24,848 nucleotides of DNA from a virus. Numbering within the stretch: position 1 is the stretch's first letter; each line of letters starts with the position of its first letter. A program made the position numbers and the translations under genes. The notes under the pieces were generated by a model. That model was not told where the DNA came from. It saw only the letters and a list, made by a program, of their open reading frames with translations, and searched no databases. Location of the stretch: the IMG/VR virus record IMGVR_UViG_3300017952_000097, positions 1 through 24,848 of that record; one strand, 5' to 3'. Of the stretch, positions 8,890-16,460 are shown in pieces.

Positions 8890-8918
8890 TTGACTTTTGA
8901 TTTTTTTCGTGTTATAGT
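8890..8918 (+). promoter_or_regulatory. sigma70-type promoter for GIY-YIG gene
   Basis: TTGACT at 8890-8895, 17-nt spacer rich in T, TATAGT at 8913-8918. It occupies the 83-base gap before the gene at 8960 and shares TTGACTTTT with the promoters at 1152 and 5555. Confidence 0.82.
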
Positions 8919-8959
8919 ATATTATGTAAGGTGAAAAAACAAAGGAACCTTTTTATATT

Positions 8960-9664
8960 ATGTTTGATGATCGTTTTGAATCTGTACCAATGGCGTTCTG
9001 GGAAACCCTAGGACAATATGTGTATGGATATATGGAAAACGACCAGTTTGTCTATATTGGGAAGGGTAACGGTAACCGTGCTCTTTCCCATACCAAAACC
9101 AAAGACTATAATATTGACAATCTGGTCATTATTGCTCGGAATCTGGAAAATTTCCGAGACGATAAGGGAGACTTACAGTCTTTCATACTTGAGTCCTTTT
9201 TAATTGCAACCAACGATCCACGTGACAATTCCGTAGCCGGACACTACAAGGAGTGCTTTATTATGGCTAAATTCTCAGAACTGTTTGAAGAGTTCAAAAA
9301 AGATCAACACGACAACTTTGAAAAAATGCCTGAATGGTTCTCTCAGAACTATGAGATTTTTGCTGGTCGTCTGAATGTTTTGACTATTAAATCCACACAC
9401 CACGCTATGGAATTTTCTACTCGGCAACAGATGCAACCTTTCTTGGATATCACAACCGAGGAACAGGCATCACTTAAGGTTGCTATTTGGTCAAATGCAG
9501 AACGTAAGGCTGAACGATTGGATCAGCTGACTCGGTTCTGTGCTGAATTGGGAATCCGAAAGGAAAACATTGTAAAAACAGGCAACCGTGAAATTTATTC
9601 TATTGATTCTGAAGGAATGACAGTTGAAACTGCATTGTCCTTTATCAATGACTTCTTTTCATGA
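8960..9664 (+). CDS. GIY-YIG nuclease-domain protein
   Basis: 234 residues. YVYGY (20-24) and VYIGKGNGNRALSH (31-44) are the GIY and YIG segments, in the form typical of LEM3-like GIY-YIG domains; the Glu in FILESFLI (about residue 76) is the candidate metal-binding residue. The C-terminal half is not recognised and ends in FINDFFS, resembling the polymerase C-terminus. It has its own promoter and is probably expressed early. It could be a free-standing homing-type endonuclease, or a nuclease acting on host or phage DNA during replication. The GIY-YIG call is fairly sure, the role is not. Confidence 0.75.
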   Translation: MFDDRFESVPMAFWETLGQYVYGYMENDQFVYIGKGNGNRALSHTKTKDYNIDNLVIIARNLENFRDDKGDLQSFILESFLIATNDPRDNSVAGHYKECFIMAKFSELFEEFKKDQHDNFEKMPEWFSQNYEIFAGRLNVLTIKSTHHAMEFSTRQQMQPFLDITTEEQASLKVAIWSNAERKAERLDQLTRFCAELGIRKENIVKTGNREIYSIDSEGMTVETALSFINDFFS

Positions 9665-9705
9665 GTGTCTAAATACATGTGTGAAACAAAACATGAGGTA
9701 TATTA

Positions 9706-10017
9706 ATGAAGGAATATGAACACGATACGTCACAAGAATATGACGATATGGTTGGTTATGTTTCCCCTGAAAACTTGCCTAATAGCTTGGGCAAGTTTCT
9801 TGGCGAAGATGAGGAATATAAACCTACCGTTAAACCTGCTCCCAAGGATAATGAGTTCCCAGAACAATGGCAAAGCCTATATGTCAATTTTCGCAACGAA
9901 GAGGACTATAAAGCATTTATGTTGGCAATCGGTGATAAACCTATGCCGAAACTAAATAAAGTTGTCTATAAAATGGATGGTGAAAATGTTGGTCTGGAAA
10001 GCTTTTTTGGGGGTTGA
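9706..10017 (+). CDS. small phage protein with C-terminal VxFxxxxDxxxF-type domain
   Basis: 103 residues. The first 45 are acidic and probably disordered. From about residue 50 (EQWQSLYVNFRNEEDYKAFM) it resembles the domain of the next gene and of many phage proteins in which LxVxFxxxxDxxxFxxxxG is followed by a WYP-like end; here the end is VVYK. It stops in GLESFFGG, similar to the polymerase tail. The stop is 2 bases before the next ATG, so the two are coupled. Function unknown. Confidence 0.65.
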   Translation: MKEYEHDTSQEYDDMVGYVSPENLPNSLGKFLGEDEEYKPTVKPAPKDNEFPEQWQSLYVNFRNEEDYKAFMLAIGDKPMPKLNKVVYKMDGENVGLESFFGG

Positions 10018-10042
10018 CAATGTATAAAAAAGTTGATACAAT
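10014..10042 (+). promoter_or_regulatory. possible sigma70 promoter upstream of glycosyltransferase block
   Basis: TTGACA at 10014-10019, 17-nt spacer, TACAAT at 10037-10042. It overlaps a stop/start junction, so transcripts would begin near 10049, inside the 10020 gene, and would serve the glycosyltransferase and epimerase. The boxes and spacing are good, but its partly coding location lowers confidence. Confidence 0.45.
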
Positions 10043-10289
10043 AGAGGAACTACAAAACGAATGGCGTAACCCATACGTTCAATGGTATGCTGCTGGTATG
10101 CCATCCTTTACATCTGAAAAACTCGAGCCTTGGAAACAACTCACAGTTAAATTTAAAACACGGGAACATCGTCAGGAATTTGCTGACAAACTTGGTTACC
10201 AGTTGACTGATAAAACAAATGTGGTTTGGTATCCTGAAAAAGGTCGTGAACGTAATAATATGAATAGGTACATTGAAGAACATGAGTGA
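10020..10289 (+). CDS. small phage protein, GMPxF...WYP domain
   Basis: 89 residues from the ATG at 10020; a TTG at 10014 in the same frame is less likely. The pattern AGMPSF, then LTVKFKTREHRQEFADKLG, then TNVVWYP is a recurrent phage domain, often seen beside DNA-modification genes or fused to ParB-like or methyltransferase proteins. The upstream gene carries the second half of the same pattern, so the two are likely relatives. The stop overlaps the start of the TAGT-type glycosyltransferase. Function unknown; the context suggests the modification pathway. Confidence 0.65.
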   Translation: MYKKVDTIEELQNEWRNPYVQWYAAGMPSFTSEKLEPWKQLTVKFKTREHRQEFADKLGYQLTDKTNVVWYPEKGRERNNMNRYIEEHE

Positions 10290-11235
10290 GGAATTTACTA
10301 CACGATATCCGATCTACATTATTTCCAAAGGTCGGCACGAATCACGTTACACCAGTAGAGCCTTGGAGGGCATGGGTGTTCCGTATTATATTGCGGTCGA
10401 GCCACAAGAGTATGACGACTACTGCTCTGTAATTGATCCCAAAAAAGTTTTAAAACTTCCTTTTAGTAATCACGGCAAGGGCTCTGGTCCTGCTCGTAAC
10501 TGGTGCTGGGAACATTCTCAGGCTAACGGTTTTAAACGCCATTGGTTAATGGATGATAATATTGCAGAGTTTTGGCGTGTACATAAAAACAAACGGTACC
10601 GTGTTGACAAGGGTTCAGCTATTTTCCGTTCTACCGAGGACTTTGTTGATCGGTTTGAAAACGTGGCATTGGCTGGTCTCCAATATAAATTCTTTGTGGT
10701 TGACGACTATGACTACCCACCTTATATTCTGAACACTCGGATCATGAGTTGTTTTCTTATTGATAATGACTGCCCAGAAAAATGGCGTGGTAAATTCAAC
10801 GAGGACGTAGACTTATCTATCCGTGTACTCAAGCGTGGGCTGTGTACCATGTTGATGTATGGATTCCTGTGTGGTAAACTTCGTACTGGTACCGTTAAGG
10901 GTGGTAATACCACTGAGGTTTATAATAACTACGAAGAGGATGCTTCTCTCCGTAAATCACAAATGCTTAAGGAAATGCACCCAGATGTGGTCACATTGGT
11001 TGAGCGTTATGGTCGTACACACCACCATGTTGATCTTGATGCCATTAAAACGGCAGATGGTCAACCTGCTCGACAAAATCCACTTATTCTGAAAAAAGAT
11101 GTTGACATAGTCAATAAAGTGGATAATTATGGTATGAAATTAATGCGTGAATATGGAACACCAGAACAGTATGAGGATCCGTCTTTCAGTCTGGATGTGT
11201 TCCCAACTGGTAGGAAGGCTATACATGGTGGGTAA
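10282..11235 (+). CDS. TET-associated-type glycosyltransferase (TAGT)
   Basis: 317 residues from the ATG at 10282; a TTG nine bases upstream is also possible. RYPIYIISKGR at the start, GVPYYIAVEPQEYDDY, GPARNWCWEHS, RHWLMDDNI (the nucleotide-sugar DxD-like site) and FNEDVDLSIRVLKRG match the GT-A-fold TAGT family. That family was described from phages where it is thought to add sugars to oxidised or hydroxymethylated pyrimidines in DNA. No TET/JBP dioxygenase or hydroxymethylase lies in this window. It overlaps the genes on both sides (8 and 11 bases), including the epimerase, which could supply a sugar nucleotide. The family call is strong; DNA as the acceptor is inference. Confidence 0.82.
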   Translation: MSEEFTTRYPIYIISKGRHESRYTSRALEGMGVPYYIAVEPQEYDDYCSVIDPKKVLKLPFSNHGKGSGPARNWCWEHSQANGFKRHWLMDDNIAEFWRVHKNKRYRVDKGSAIFRSTEDFVDRFENVALAGLQYKFFVVDDYDYPPYILNTRIMSCFLIDNDCPEKWRGKFNEDVDLSIRVLKRGLCTMLMYGFLCGKLRTGTVKGGNTTEVYNNYEEDASLRKSQMLKEMHPDVVTLVERYGRTHHHVDLDAIKTADGQPARQNPLILKKDVDIVNKVDNYGMKLMREYGTPEQYEDPSFSLDVFPTGRKAIHGG

Positions 11236-12085
11236 AAATTTAACAGTTTTGGTAACCGGTGGTGCTGGTTTTGTTGGCAGTCATTTATGTGAACGCCTAA
11301 CAGGGATGGGCCATTCTGTAATTTCGCTTGATAATTATTTCACAGGCAGTGAGGAAAATCATATTGATGGTGTGGAATATATTACAGGCTCAACAGAATG
11401 TATTAATAAAATGCGACTGCCACCCGTAGATTATGTTTACCACCTGGGAGAATATTCCAGGGTCGAACAAAGTTTTGAGGACATTGATCTTGTCCACAAA
11501 TATAATATTAAAGGAACTTTTCAGGTTCTGGAATTTGTTCGGCGCACCGGTGCCAAATTAATTTACTCTGGTTCTAGTACTAAATTTGCAGATCAGTCTG
11601 ATGGTTATGTGATGAGTCCTTATGCTTGGTCCAAAGCAACCAATACTGAACTCGTTAAAAATTATGGCGAATGGTACGGCATTAAATATGCTATTACATA
11701 TTTTTATAACGTATATGGTCCTCGTGAAATTCAGACTGGTAAATATGCAACTTTAATTGCTAAATTTGCTGAGGCATCACGGTCTGGTCATGATCTTACT
11801 ATTGTCTCACCTGGAACACAGAAACGTAACTTTACTCATGTCAGCGACATCGTTGATGCACTAATTCTTATTGGTGAGTATGGTGATGGTGATGAATATG
11901 GTATTGGGCATCCTGACTCATATACGATTCTTGAGGTCGCTGCTATGTACAATCGGAATACCAAAATGTTACCCGAGCGTCGTGGTAACCGTATGTCAGC
12001 ACCAGTTGTTTCAGAAAAAACACAAAACCTAGGATGGGTTCCTCGGAAAAACCTAAAGGATTACATTAGGGAACTAAATATATGA
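11225..12085 (+). CDS. NAD-dependent sugar epimerase/dehydratase
   Basis: 286 residues from the ATG at 11225, chosen because it has the ribosome site AGGAAGG and places the Rossmann motif TGGAGFVGSHL at residues 11-21. The longer open frame from 11147 lies inside the glycosyltransferase gene. The short-chain dehydrogenase catalytic pair is Y133/K137 (SPYAWSKAT). It resembles UDP-glucose/galactose 4-epimerases, interconverting or dehydrating nucleotide sugars; the exact substrate is unknown. It is somewhat shorter than the usual 310-340. Its start overlaps the glycosyltransferase by 11 bases. Confidence 0.88.
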   Translation: MVGKNLTVLVTGGAGFVGSHLCERLTGMGHSVISLDNYFTGSEENHIDGVEYITGSTECINKMRLPPVDYVYHLGEYSRVEQSFEDIDLVHKYNIKGTFQVLEFVRRTGAKLIYSGSSTKFADQSDGYVMSPYAWSKATNTELVKNYGEWYGIKYAITYFYNVYGPREIQTGKYATLIAKFAEASRSGHDLTIVSPGTQKRNFTHVSDIVDALILIGEYGDGDEYGIGHPDSYTILEVAAMYNRNTKMLPERRGNRMSAPVVSEKTQNLGWVPRKNLKDYIRELNI

Positions 12086-12180
12086 TTTTTAAAAAGCTAT
12101 TTGGATTTGTACCAGTATTTAAATACGACAAGTCAGGACACAGACGACACACAATAATGTATGAAGATCTTTGTATGTGA
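12082..12180 (+). CDS. 32-residue ORF after the epimerase
   Basis: The ATG at 12082 overlaps the epimerase stop as ATGA, and the frame runs 32 codons. It begins MIFKKLFGFVPVFKYDKSGH and is basic. The start/stop overlap is the coupling arrangement used by proven neighbours here, but the protein is tiny and unrecognised. It could be a chance frame. Confidence 0.4.
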   Translation: MIFKKLFGFVPVFKYDKSGHRRHTIMYEDLCM

Positions 12181-12191
12181 TTAGTATTGCT

Positions 12192-12199
12192 TATAAATA
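12192..12199 (+). promoter_or_regulatory. T4-type late promoter box
   Basis: Exact TATAAATA, the -10 box read by gp55-type late sigma factors, 29 bases before the ATG at 12228 in an otherwise non-coding stretch. It would place the exonuclease and the second glycosyltransferase under late control. Confidence 0.65.
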
Positions 12200-12227
12200 G
12201 TACATTATAATATGATAAAGGTTGAAC

Positions 12228-12854
12228 ATGAAACACTTGATACTTGACTTCGAAACTTTCGGCACAGATACTTCTAGTTGTGTAGTAATTGATTGCTCTG
12301 CAATGGTATTTGAACCCGGAAGATTCTGCTCTGGATCTCCTTACACATTAGCATCTATCCGCGAACCGAAAAAGTTTAAACTCTCGGTGACGGATCAGGT
12401 TGAGAATTATAATTATAAAATTGAACAAAGCACTCTTGAGTTTTGGCAGGAACAACCAAAGCATGTCCGTGCAAATATCAAACCACGAGACACCGACCTC
12501 ACCGTCAAGGAATTTACTGAACAGTTCCTTGATTACTTAACCCCTCACGGCAAAATTGACTATTGGTGGTCAAGATCAAATTCATTTGATCCTATTATTC
12601 TGTGGCGTTTATTTGAATCTCAAAATGCCCTTAATAAGGTCCATGAATATCTTCCTCACTGGTCTCTACGTGACACAAGAACATGGATTGATGCCAAATT
12701 GGATTATCCTAAGAAAAATGGCTTTATGCCACTGGCTGACGAAGCTAAATGGAATCAAGCCTTTATGCATCATGATAGTTCTTGGGACATTCTTGCAGAT
12801 GTTTTGAGGTTGCAGGCAATTGCAAGAGCAGAAAATGATATGGAGCAGATTTAA
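12228..12854 (+). CDS. DnaQ-fold 3'-5' exonuclease
   Basis: 208 residues from the ATG at 12228, with AAAGG upstream; a TTG at 12222 is also in frame. ExoI is LDFETFG (D8, E10), ExoII lies in RSNSFDPII, and ExoIII in HHDSSWDIL, giving a full DEDDh-like set. It most resembles the Rv2179c-like exoribonuclease group, which degrades single-stranded RNA or DNA 3' to 5'. The exact T4 late box at 12192 lies upstream, so it is probably late. The target is unknown. Confidence 0.82.
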   Translation: MKHLILDFETFGTDTSSCVVIDCSAMVFEPGRFCSGSPYTLASIREPKKFKLSVTDQVENYNYKIEQSTLEFWQEQPKHVRANIKPRDTDLTVKEFTEQFLDYLTPHGKIDYWWSRSNSFDPIILWRLFESQNALNKVHEYLPHWSLRDTRTWIDAKLDYPKKNGFMPLADEAKWNQAFMHHDSSWDILADVLRLQAIARAENDMEQI

Positions 12855-12856
12855 TA

Positions 12857-13762
12857 ATGCAATTAGAAATTACCACTGAACAACTAAGACCTTATTCCAT
12901 TATGGTTGGTTGCCCTATGTATGGGGGACAAGCAACTGGGATGTTTACGAAGGCGACCAACGATCTTTCAATGCTTTGTACTGCGGCAGGAATTAAATTA
13001 AAATATTATTTCCTTTTCAATGAAAGCTTGGTACAAAGGGCTAGAAATTATATCGTAGATGAATTTATACGATCTGATTTTACACATCTTATGTTTATTG
13101 ATTCTGATATTGGTTTTGATGCAAGAGATGTTTTGGCTTTACTTGGAATTCAAACCCAGGATCCTGAAAAATATGATATTATGACAGGCCCATATCCCAA
13201 GAAAACAATTGCTTGGGAAAAAGTTTCAAAGGCCGCAGCATCAGGTGTCGCAAATGACAATCCATTTGAATTAGATAGATATACATCTGATTTTGTTTTT
13301 AATCCAGTTCAAGGACTTTCGTCTTTTGATTTGGGAGAACCTATTGAGGTCCGAGAGGCAGGAACTGGATTTATGTTAATTCCTCGTACGGTACTTGACA
13401 GATTTAAAAAGGCATATCCAGAATTGGCTTATTTACCTGACCATGCTCGTACTGAGAACTTTGATGGCAGTAGAGAAATTCATGCATATTTTGATTGCAT
13501 TATTGACCCGGAAACAAAGCGATATCTTTCAGAGGATTATTTCTTTTGTCGAAAGGCTAGAGATGCCGGAATGTCTGTATGGATGTGTCCATGGATGAAA
13601 TTGAATCATATTGGTTCATATATCTTTAAAGGTGATATGGGTGCTATTGGATCCATTGGTGTATCTGCCACGGCAGACCAATCATCAAAAAAGAAAAATT
13701 ATGGTAACAATAAACAAAAAAGTTTGTTGACAAACCAGAAAAAACGTAATAGAATGAAATAA
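12857..13762 (+). CDS. GT-A glycosyltransferase
   Basis: 301 residues. The early segment IMVGCPMYGG is followed by LVQRARNYIVDEF and the DxD site FIDSDIGFD (D82, D84), then EAGTGFMLIPR, SEDYFFCRKARDAG and a C-terminal His-containing LNHIGSY. This is the layout of GT2-like enzymes common in marine T4-like phages. Residues 270-301 form a basic, Lys/Asn/Gln-rich tail. The acceptor could be modified DNA, a capsid or tail protein, or a cell-surface glycan. It is the last gene of the sugar block, 3 bases after the exonuclease. Confidence 0.8.
   Translation: MQLEITTEQLRPYSIMVGCPMYGGQATGMFTKATNDLSMLCTAAGIKLKYYFLFNESLVQRARNYIVDEFIRSDFTHLMFIDSDIGFDARDVLALLGIQTQDPEKYDIMTGPYPKKTIAWEKVSKAAASGVANDNPFELDRYTSDFVFNPVQGLSSFDLGEPIEVREAGTGFMLIPRTVLDRFKKAYPELAYLPDHARTENFDGSREIHAYFDCIIDPETKRYLSEDYFFCRKARDAGMSVWMCPWMKLNHIGSYIFKGDMGAIGSIGVSATADQSSKKKNYGNNKQKSLLTNQKKRNRMK
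13727..13755 (+). promoter_or_regulatory. sigma70-type promoter for gp45
   Basis: TTGACA at 13727-13732, 17-nt spacer, TAGAAT at 13750-13755, overlapping the last codons of the glycosyltransferase. Transcription would start near 13762, about 28 bases before the clamp gene. This would let the clamp be expressed independently of the sugar block. Confidence 0.68.
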
Positions 13763-13789
13763 TGAAAACCTGCAAGGAGACCTTTTATA

Positions 13790-14452
13790 ATGAAATTTTC
13801 TGAACGTACTCTTACAATTCTGAAGAGTTTTTCTCAAATTAACAAATCAATTCTAATGCGGCAGGGTAATGTTCTCAAAACAATTACTCCTGAAAAGACA
13901 TTGATCGCCAATGCCACAATTCCAGATACAATCCCTTCCGATGCTTGTATCTATGATATGTCACGATTTTTGTCAATTTTATCGTTGTACGAAGATCCGG
14001 ATGTAGAGTTTCATGATAAATACTTTATTATATCCGAGGGTAAGCGTAGGACGAAATATGTCTATGCTGACATCTCTATGATCCACACTCCACCTGAAAA
14101 GGATATTACTATCCCTTCTGAGGATGTGGTTATGAATGTAAGTTGGGACGACATTTCATCGGTACTTAAGGCTGCTGGTGTCCTTCAATTTACTGAGGTT
14201 GCCTTTGTCGGTGTAGACGGCAAATGTTTCCTCAAGGCAATCGACAGTGCCAATCCCGGCGCAGACGATTTTGGTGTGGAGATTGGCGAAACTGCCGATA
14301 CGTTTAATATTGTCATTAAAACAGACAATCTCAAATTGTTGCCACAGGATTACCGAGTTACGCTTTGTTCAAAAGGTATCTCGGAATTTAAGGGTGCTGA
14401 CGTAACCTATTTTGTGGCAATTGATTCTAAGTCGACTTATAACAAAGGATAG
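13790..14452 (+). CDS. 45: gp45 sliding clamp
   Basis: 220 residues; T4 gp45 is 228. The start MKFSERTLTILKSFSQINKS and the pattern of two clamp repeats match gp45, a trimeric ring that tethers gp43 to DNA and also activates late promoters through gp55 and gp33. The ribosome site AAGGAG lies directly before CCTT and the ATG. Clamp loader genes 44 and 62 follow downstream, as in T4. Confidence 0.93.
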   Translation: MKFSERTLTILKSFSQINKSILMRQGNVLKTITPEKTLIANATIPDTIPSDACIYDMSRFLSILSLYEDPDVEFHDKYFIISEGKRRTKYVYADISMIHTPPEKDITIPSEDVVMNVSWDDISSVLKAAGVLQFTEVAFVGVDGKCFLKAIDSANPGADDFGVEIGETADTFNIVIKTDNLKLLPQDYRVTLCSKGISEFKGADVTYFVAIDSKSTYNKG

Positions 14453-14457
14453 AAAAT

Positions 14458-14727
14458 ATGAATGAACAAATGATGGGTCAACCCCAAGAAACTGTTACCT
14501 TGACTATTGGCGATGTTGCCACTGTTGTCCAGGTAATTGATGTAGTGACACGCCGTGGTGGGTTTCAAGGAAATGAACTCGCAAGCGTAGGTATGCTTCG
14601 CAACAAGTTGGAGGCATACGTTAATCAAAATGCACCACAACAACAGCCTGATGCAATGCAGGAAGTTGATGTTGCAATGCCTGCTGATGGTCCTGATGGC
14701 CCTCTCGCAGACAAGGTTGTTAGCTAA
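14458..14727 (+). CDS. small protein between clamp and clamp loader, unknown
   Basis: 89 residues. Residues 10-60 look folded (VTLTIGDVATVVQVIDVVTR, GGFQGNELASVG, LRNKLEAYV), followed by a Gln/Pro/Asp-rich tail. It begins 5 bases after gp45 and ends just before the terminator/promoter at 14737, so it is the last gene of the clamp unit. No domain recognised. Confidence 0.7.
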   Translation: MNEQMMGQPQETVTLTIGDVATVVQVIDVVTRRGGFQGNELASVGMLRNKLEAYVNQNAPQQQPDAMQEVDVAMPADGPDGPLADKVVS

Positions 14728-14736
14728 CAATCTTAT

Positions 14737-14766
14737 GGGGAGGAGGGTTGACTTCCTCCCCTTTTT
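14737..14766 (+). terminator. intrinsic terminator overlapping gp44 promoter
   Basis: A 10-bp GC-rich stem (GGGGAGGAGG / CTTCCTCCCC, one G-T pair) with the 5-base loop GTTGA, followed at once by TTTTT. It ends the gp45 unit. The loop and the stem's right arm contain the -35 box TTGACT of the next promoter. Confidence 0.85.
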
Positions 14767-14776
14767 ATTATATAAT
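14748..14776 (+). promoter_or_regulatory. sigma70-type promoter for gp44 unit
   Basis: TTGACT at 14748-14753, 17-nt spacer, perfect TATAAT at 14771-14776, 32 bases before the gp44 ATG. It lies partly within the terminator stem-loop. Confidence 0.85.
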
Positions 14777-14808
14777 ATGTTCTATATCATGATGACAAAG
14801 GTGAAAAA

Positions 14809-15759
14809 ATGGTTGATTCTAAATCAAACGAAGTGCTGTGGGTGGAAAAATACCGTCCTCAAAAAATTGACGACACTATCCTACCAGCCAAAACTAAAGA
14901 CATATTCAAAAAATTTGTAGCAGATGATTCTGTTCCCAATCTTCTCTTAACTGGTGGTCCAGGTGTTGGCAAAACTACTATCGCCAAAGCTATGCTTGAC
15001 GAACTTGACTGTGATTATATTGTTAAAAACGGTTCACTTAATGTCAATATCGACACACTCAGATATGAAATCTCCACGTTTGCCTCAGCGGTTTCCTTAT
15101 CAGGTAGTCGAAAATACGTCATCTTTGACGAGGCGGACTATCTCAACGCAACATCTGTTCAACCCGCACTCCGCAATTTTATTGAGGAATATTCAGCAAA
15201 CTGTGGGTTCATCTTTACTTGTAACTTTAAAAACCGCATAATCTCTCCATTACGTTCTCGACTATCTGAAATTGATTTTTCTATTGAAACATCAGAACGT
15301 CCAGCTCTTGCGGCACAATTCTTTAAACGCGTACAGGCAATTCTTGATCAGGAATCTGTATCGTATGATAAAAAGGTTGTGGCAAAGGTTATCGAAAAAC
15401 ACTTCCCAGACTTCCGTCGCGTATTGACTGAACTACAATCCTATGCAGCATCCGGCAATATTGACGAAGGTATCTTCATTAATATCAAACAGGAATCCAT
15501 TGACGAACTGTTCCGTTTGCTCAAGGAAAAAGACTTTACAAACATGCGTAAATGGGTTGCCAATAACTCTGATCAGGACATGAATGAAATGTTCCGTCGG
15601 ATTTATGATGCGGCAACCGACAAGGTTGAGTTCCGTAGTCTACCTGGGTTCGTTGTCACTATGGCTGATTATATGTACAAGGCTAATTTCGTGGCTGATC
15701 TTGAGGTCAATATGGTTGCCTTCCTAACTGAGGTGATGATCGAAAGTGAGTTTAAATAA
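14809..15759 (+). CDS. 44: gp44 clamp loader large subunit
   Basis: 316 residues, as in T4 gp44 (319). The start WVEKYRPQKIDDTI, Walker A GGPGVGKTT (from residue 49) and Walker B FDEADYLN (D107) are the AAA+ clamp-loader signature. Four copies with one gp62 open the gp45 ring with ATP. The ribosome site AAAGGT precedes the ATG. The stop overlaps the next gene as TAATG. Confidence 0.95.
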   Translation: MVDSKSNEVLWVEKYRPQKIDDTILPAKTKDIFKKFVADDSVPNLLLTGGPGVGKTTIAKAMLDELDCDYIVKNGSLNVNIDTLRYEISTFASAVSLSGSRKYVIFDEADYLNATSVQPALRNFIEEYSANCGFIFTCNFKNRIISPLRSRLSEIDFSIETSERPALAAQFFKRVQAILDQESVSYDKKVVAKVIEKHFPDFRRVLTELQSYAASGNIDEGIFINIKQESIDELFRLLKEKDFTNMRKWVANNSDQDMNEMFRRIYDAATDKVEFRSLPGFVVTMADYMYKANFVADLEVNMVAFLTEVMIESEFK

Positions 15760-16460
15760 TGGCAATTAAATCAGGATGGAATAAACCAGTCACAATTGGT
15801 GGTATTGATTATCAAAAATCAAATACTACCAACGATCGTTATATCATCACCATTGATGAGGAACTGAAAAAAACCAAGGATTATGAAGAGGTTATTCGCG
15901 TAGTAAAAACGCTTATGGATTCTGGTCTTTGTCGGATGGGCGAAGGATATTGTATCAGTACTAGTGATATAGTTTTCAATCACTTCGCTCACAATAATAT
16001 TAAAAGTCATCTTTGTGAAGTACAGCTTTCAATAGCTGATCAGGATGAGCGAAACATGCATTATATTGGGTTTGAAAACAAGAAGGAATGGGAACCAGAT
16101 GAGATACTTACTCACTGTGTTGTAGTTACTGACACAGAAATTCCTATGATTGTTGATTTATCAATTGCTCATCATCTACCTAAGGGTATGTGGGCTGTAG
16201 TGGAAAGAGCTCACAATTATGGTGATAAAGTACTTAGTACATTTAAATACAAAAATACAAGTTTTATTTACCAGGAAAAGGAAGGATTCCCTAATCTTCC
16301 TCGCTACCATCAAGCCAGTATTCTTGATCGGATCTCCATGGATAATAGGATCAATGAACAAATTAATAAAATTAAAACTCTAAATTATATTGGTATTGGA
16401 TTGAGTATCTTTGCGGTACTAAATGTAATTGGTAAAATGTTTATCGATGGGTATGAATAA
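15759..16460 (+). CDS. unknown protein with C-terminal membrane segment
   Basis: 233 residues, soluble-looking for the first 200, then one hydrophobic stretch (about 208-228, IGIGLSIFAVLNVIGKMFI) likely to be a membrane anchor. It is coupled to gp44 and to the next small gene by TAATG overlaps, so it is inserted between 44 and 62, which are adjacent in T4. No domain recognised. A membrane protein in the clamp-loader operon is unusual. Confidence 0.75.
   Translation: MAIKSGWNKPVTIGGIDYQKSNTTNDRYIITIDEELKKTKDYEEVIRVVKTLMDSGLCRMGEGYCISTSDIVFNHFAHNNIKSHLCEVQLSIADQDERNMHYIGFENKKEWEPDEILTHCVVVTDTEIPMIVDLSIAHHLPKGMWAVVERAHNYGDKVLSTFKYKNTSFIYQEKEGFPNLPRYHQASILDRISMDNRINEQINKIKTLNYIGIGLSIFAVLNVIGKMFIDGYE

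Noticed and set aside
11105-11136. TTGACA followed by TAATTA/AATTAT inside the TAGT gene
   Set aside because: The -10 match is poor at either 16 or 17 nt and it lies mid-gene with no unit needing it.
11147-11224. Upstream 26-codon extension of the epimerase frame
   Set aside because: It lies wholly inside the glycosyltransferase gene, and the ATG at 11225 has a better ribosome site and places the Rossmann motif at the usual distance from the start.
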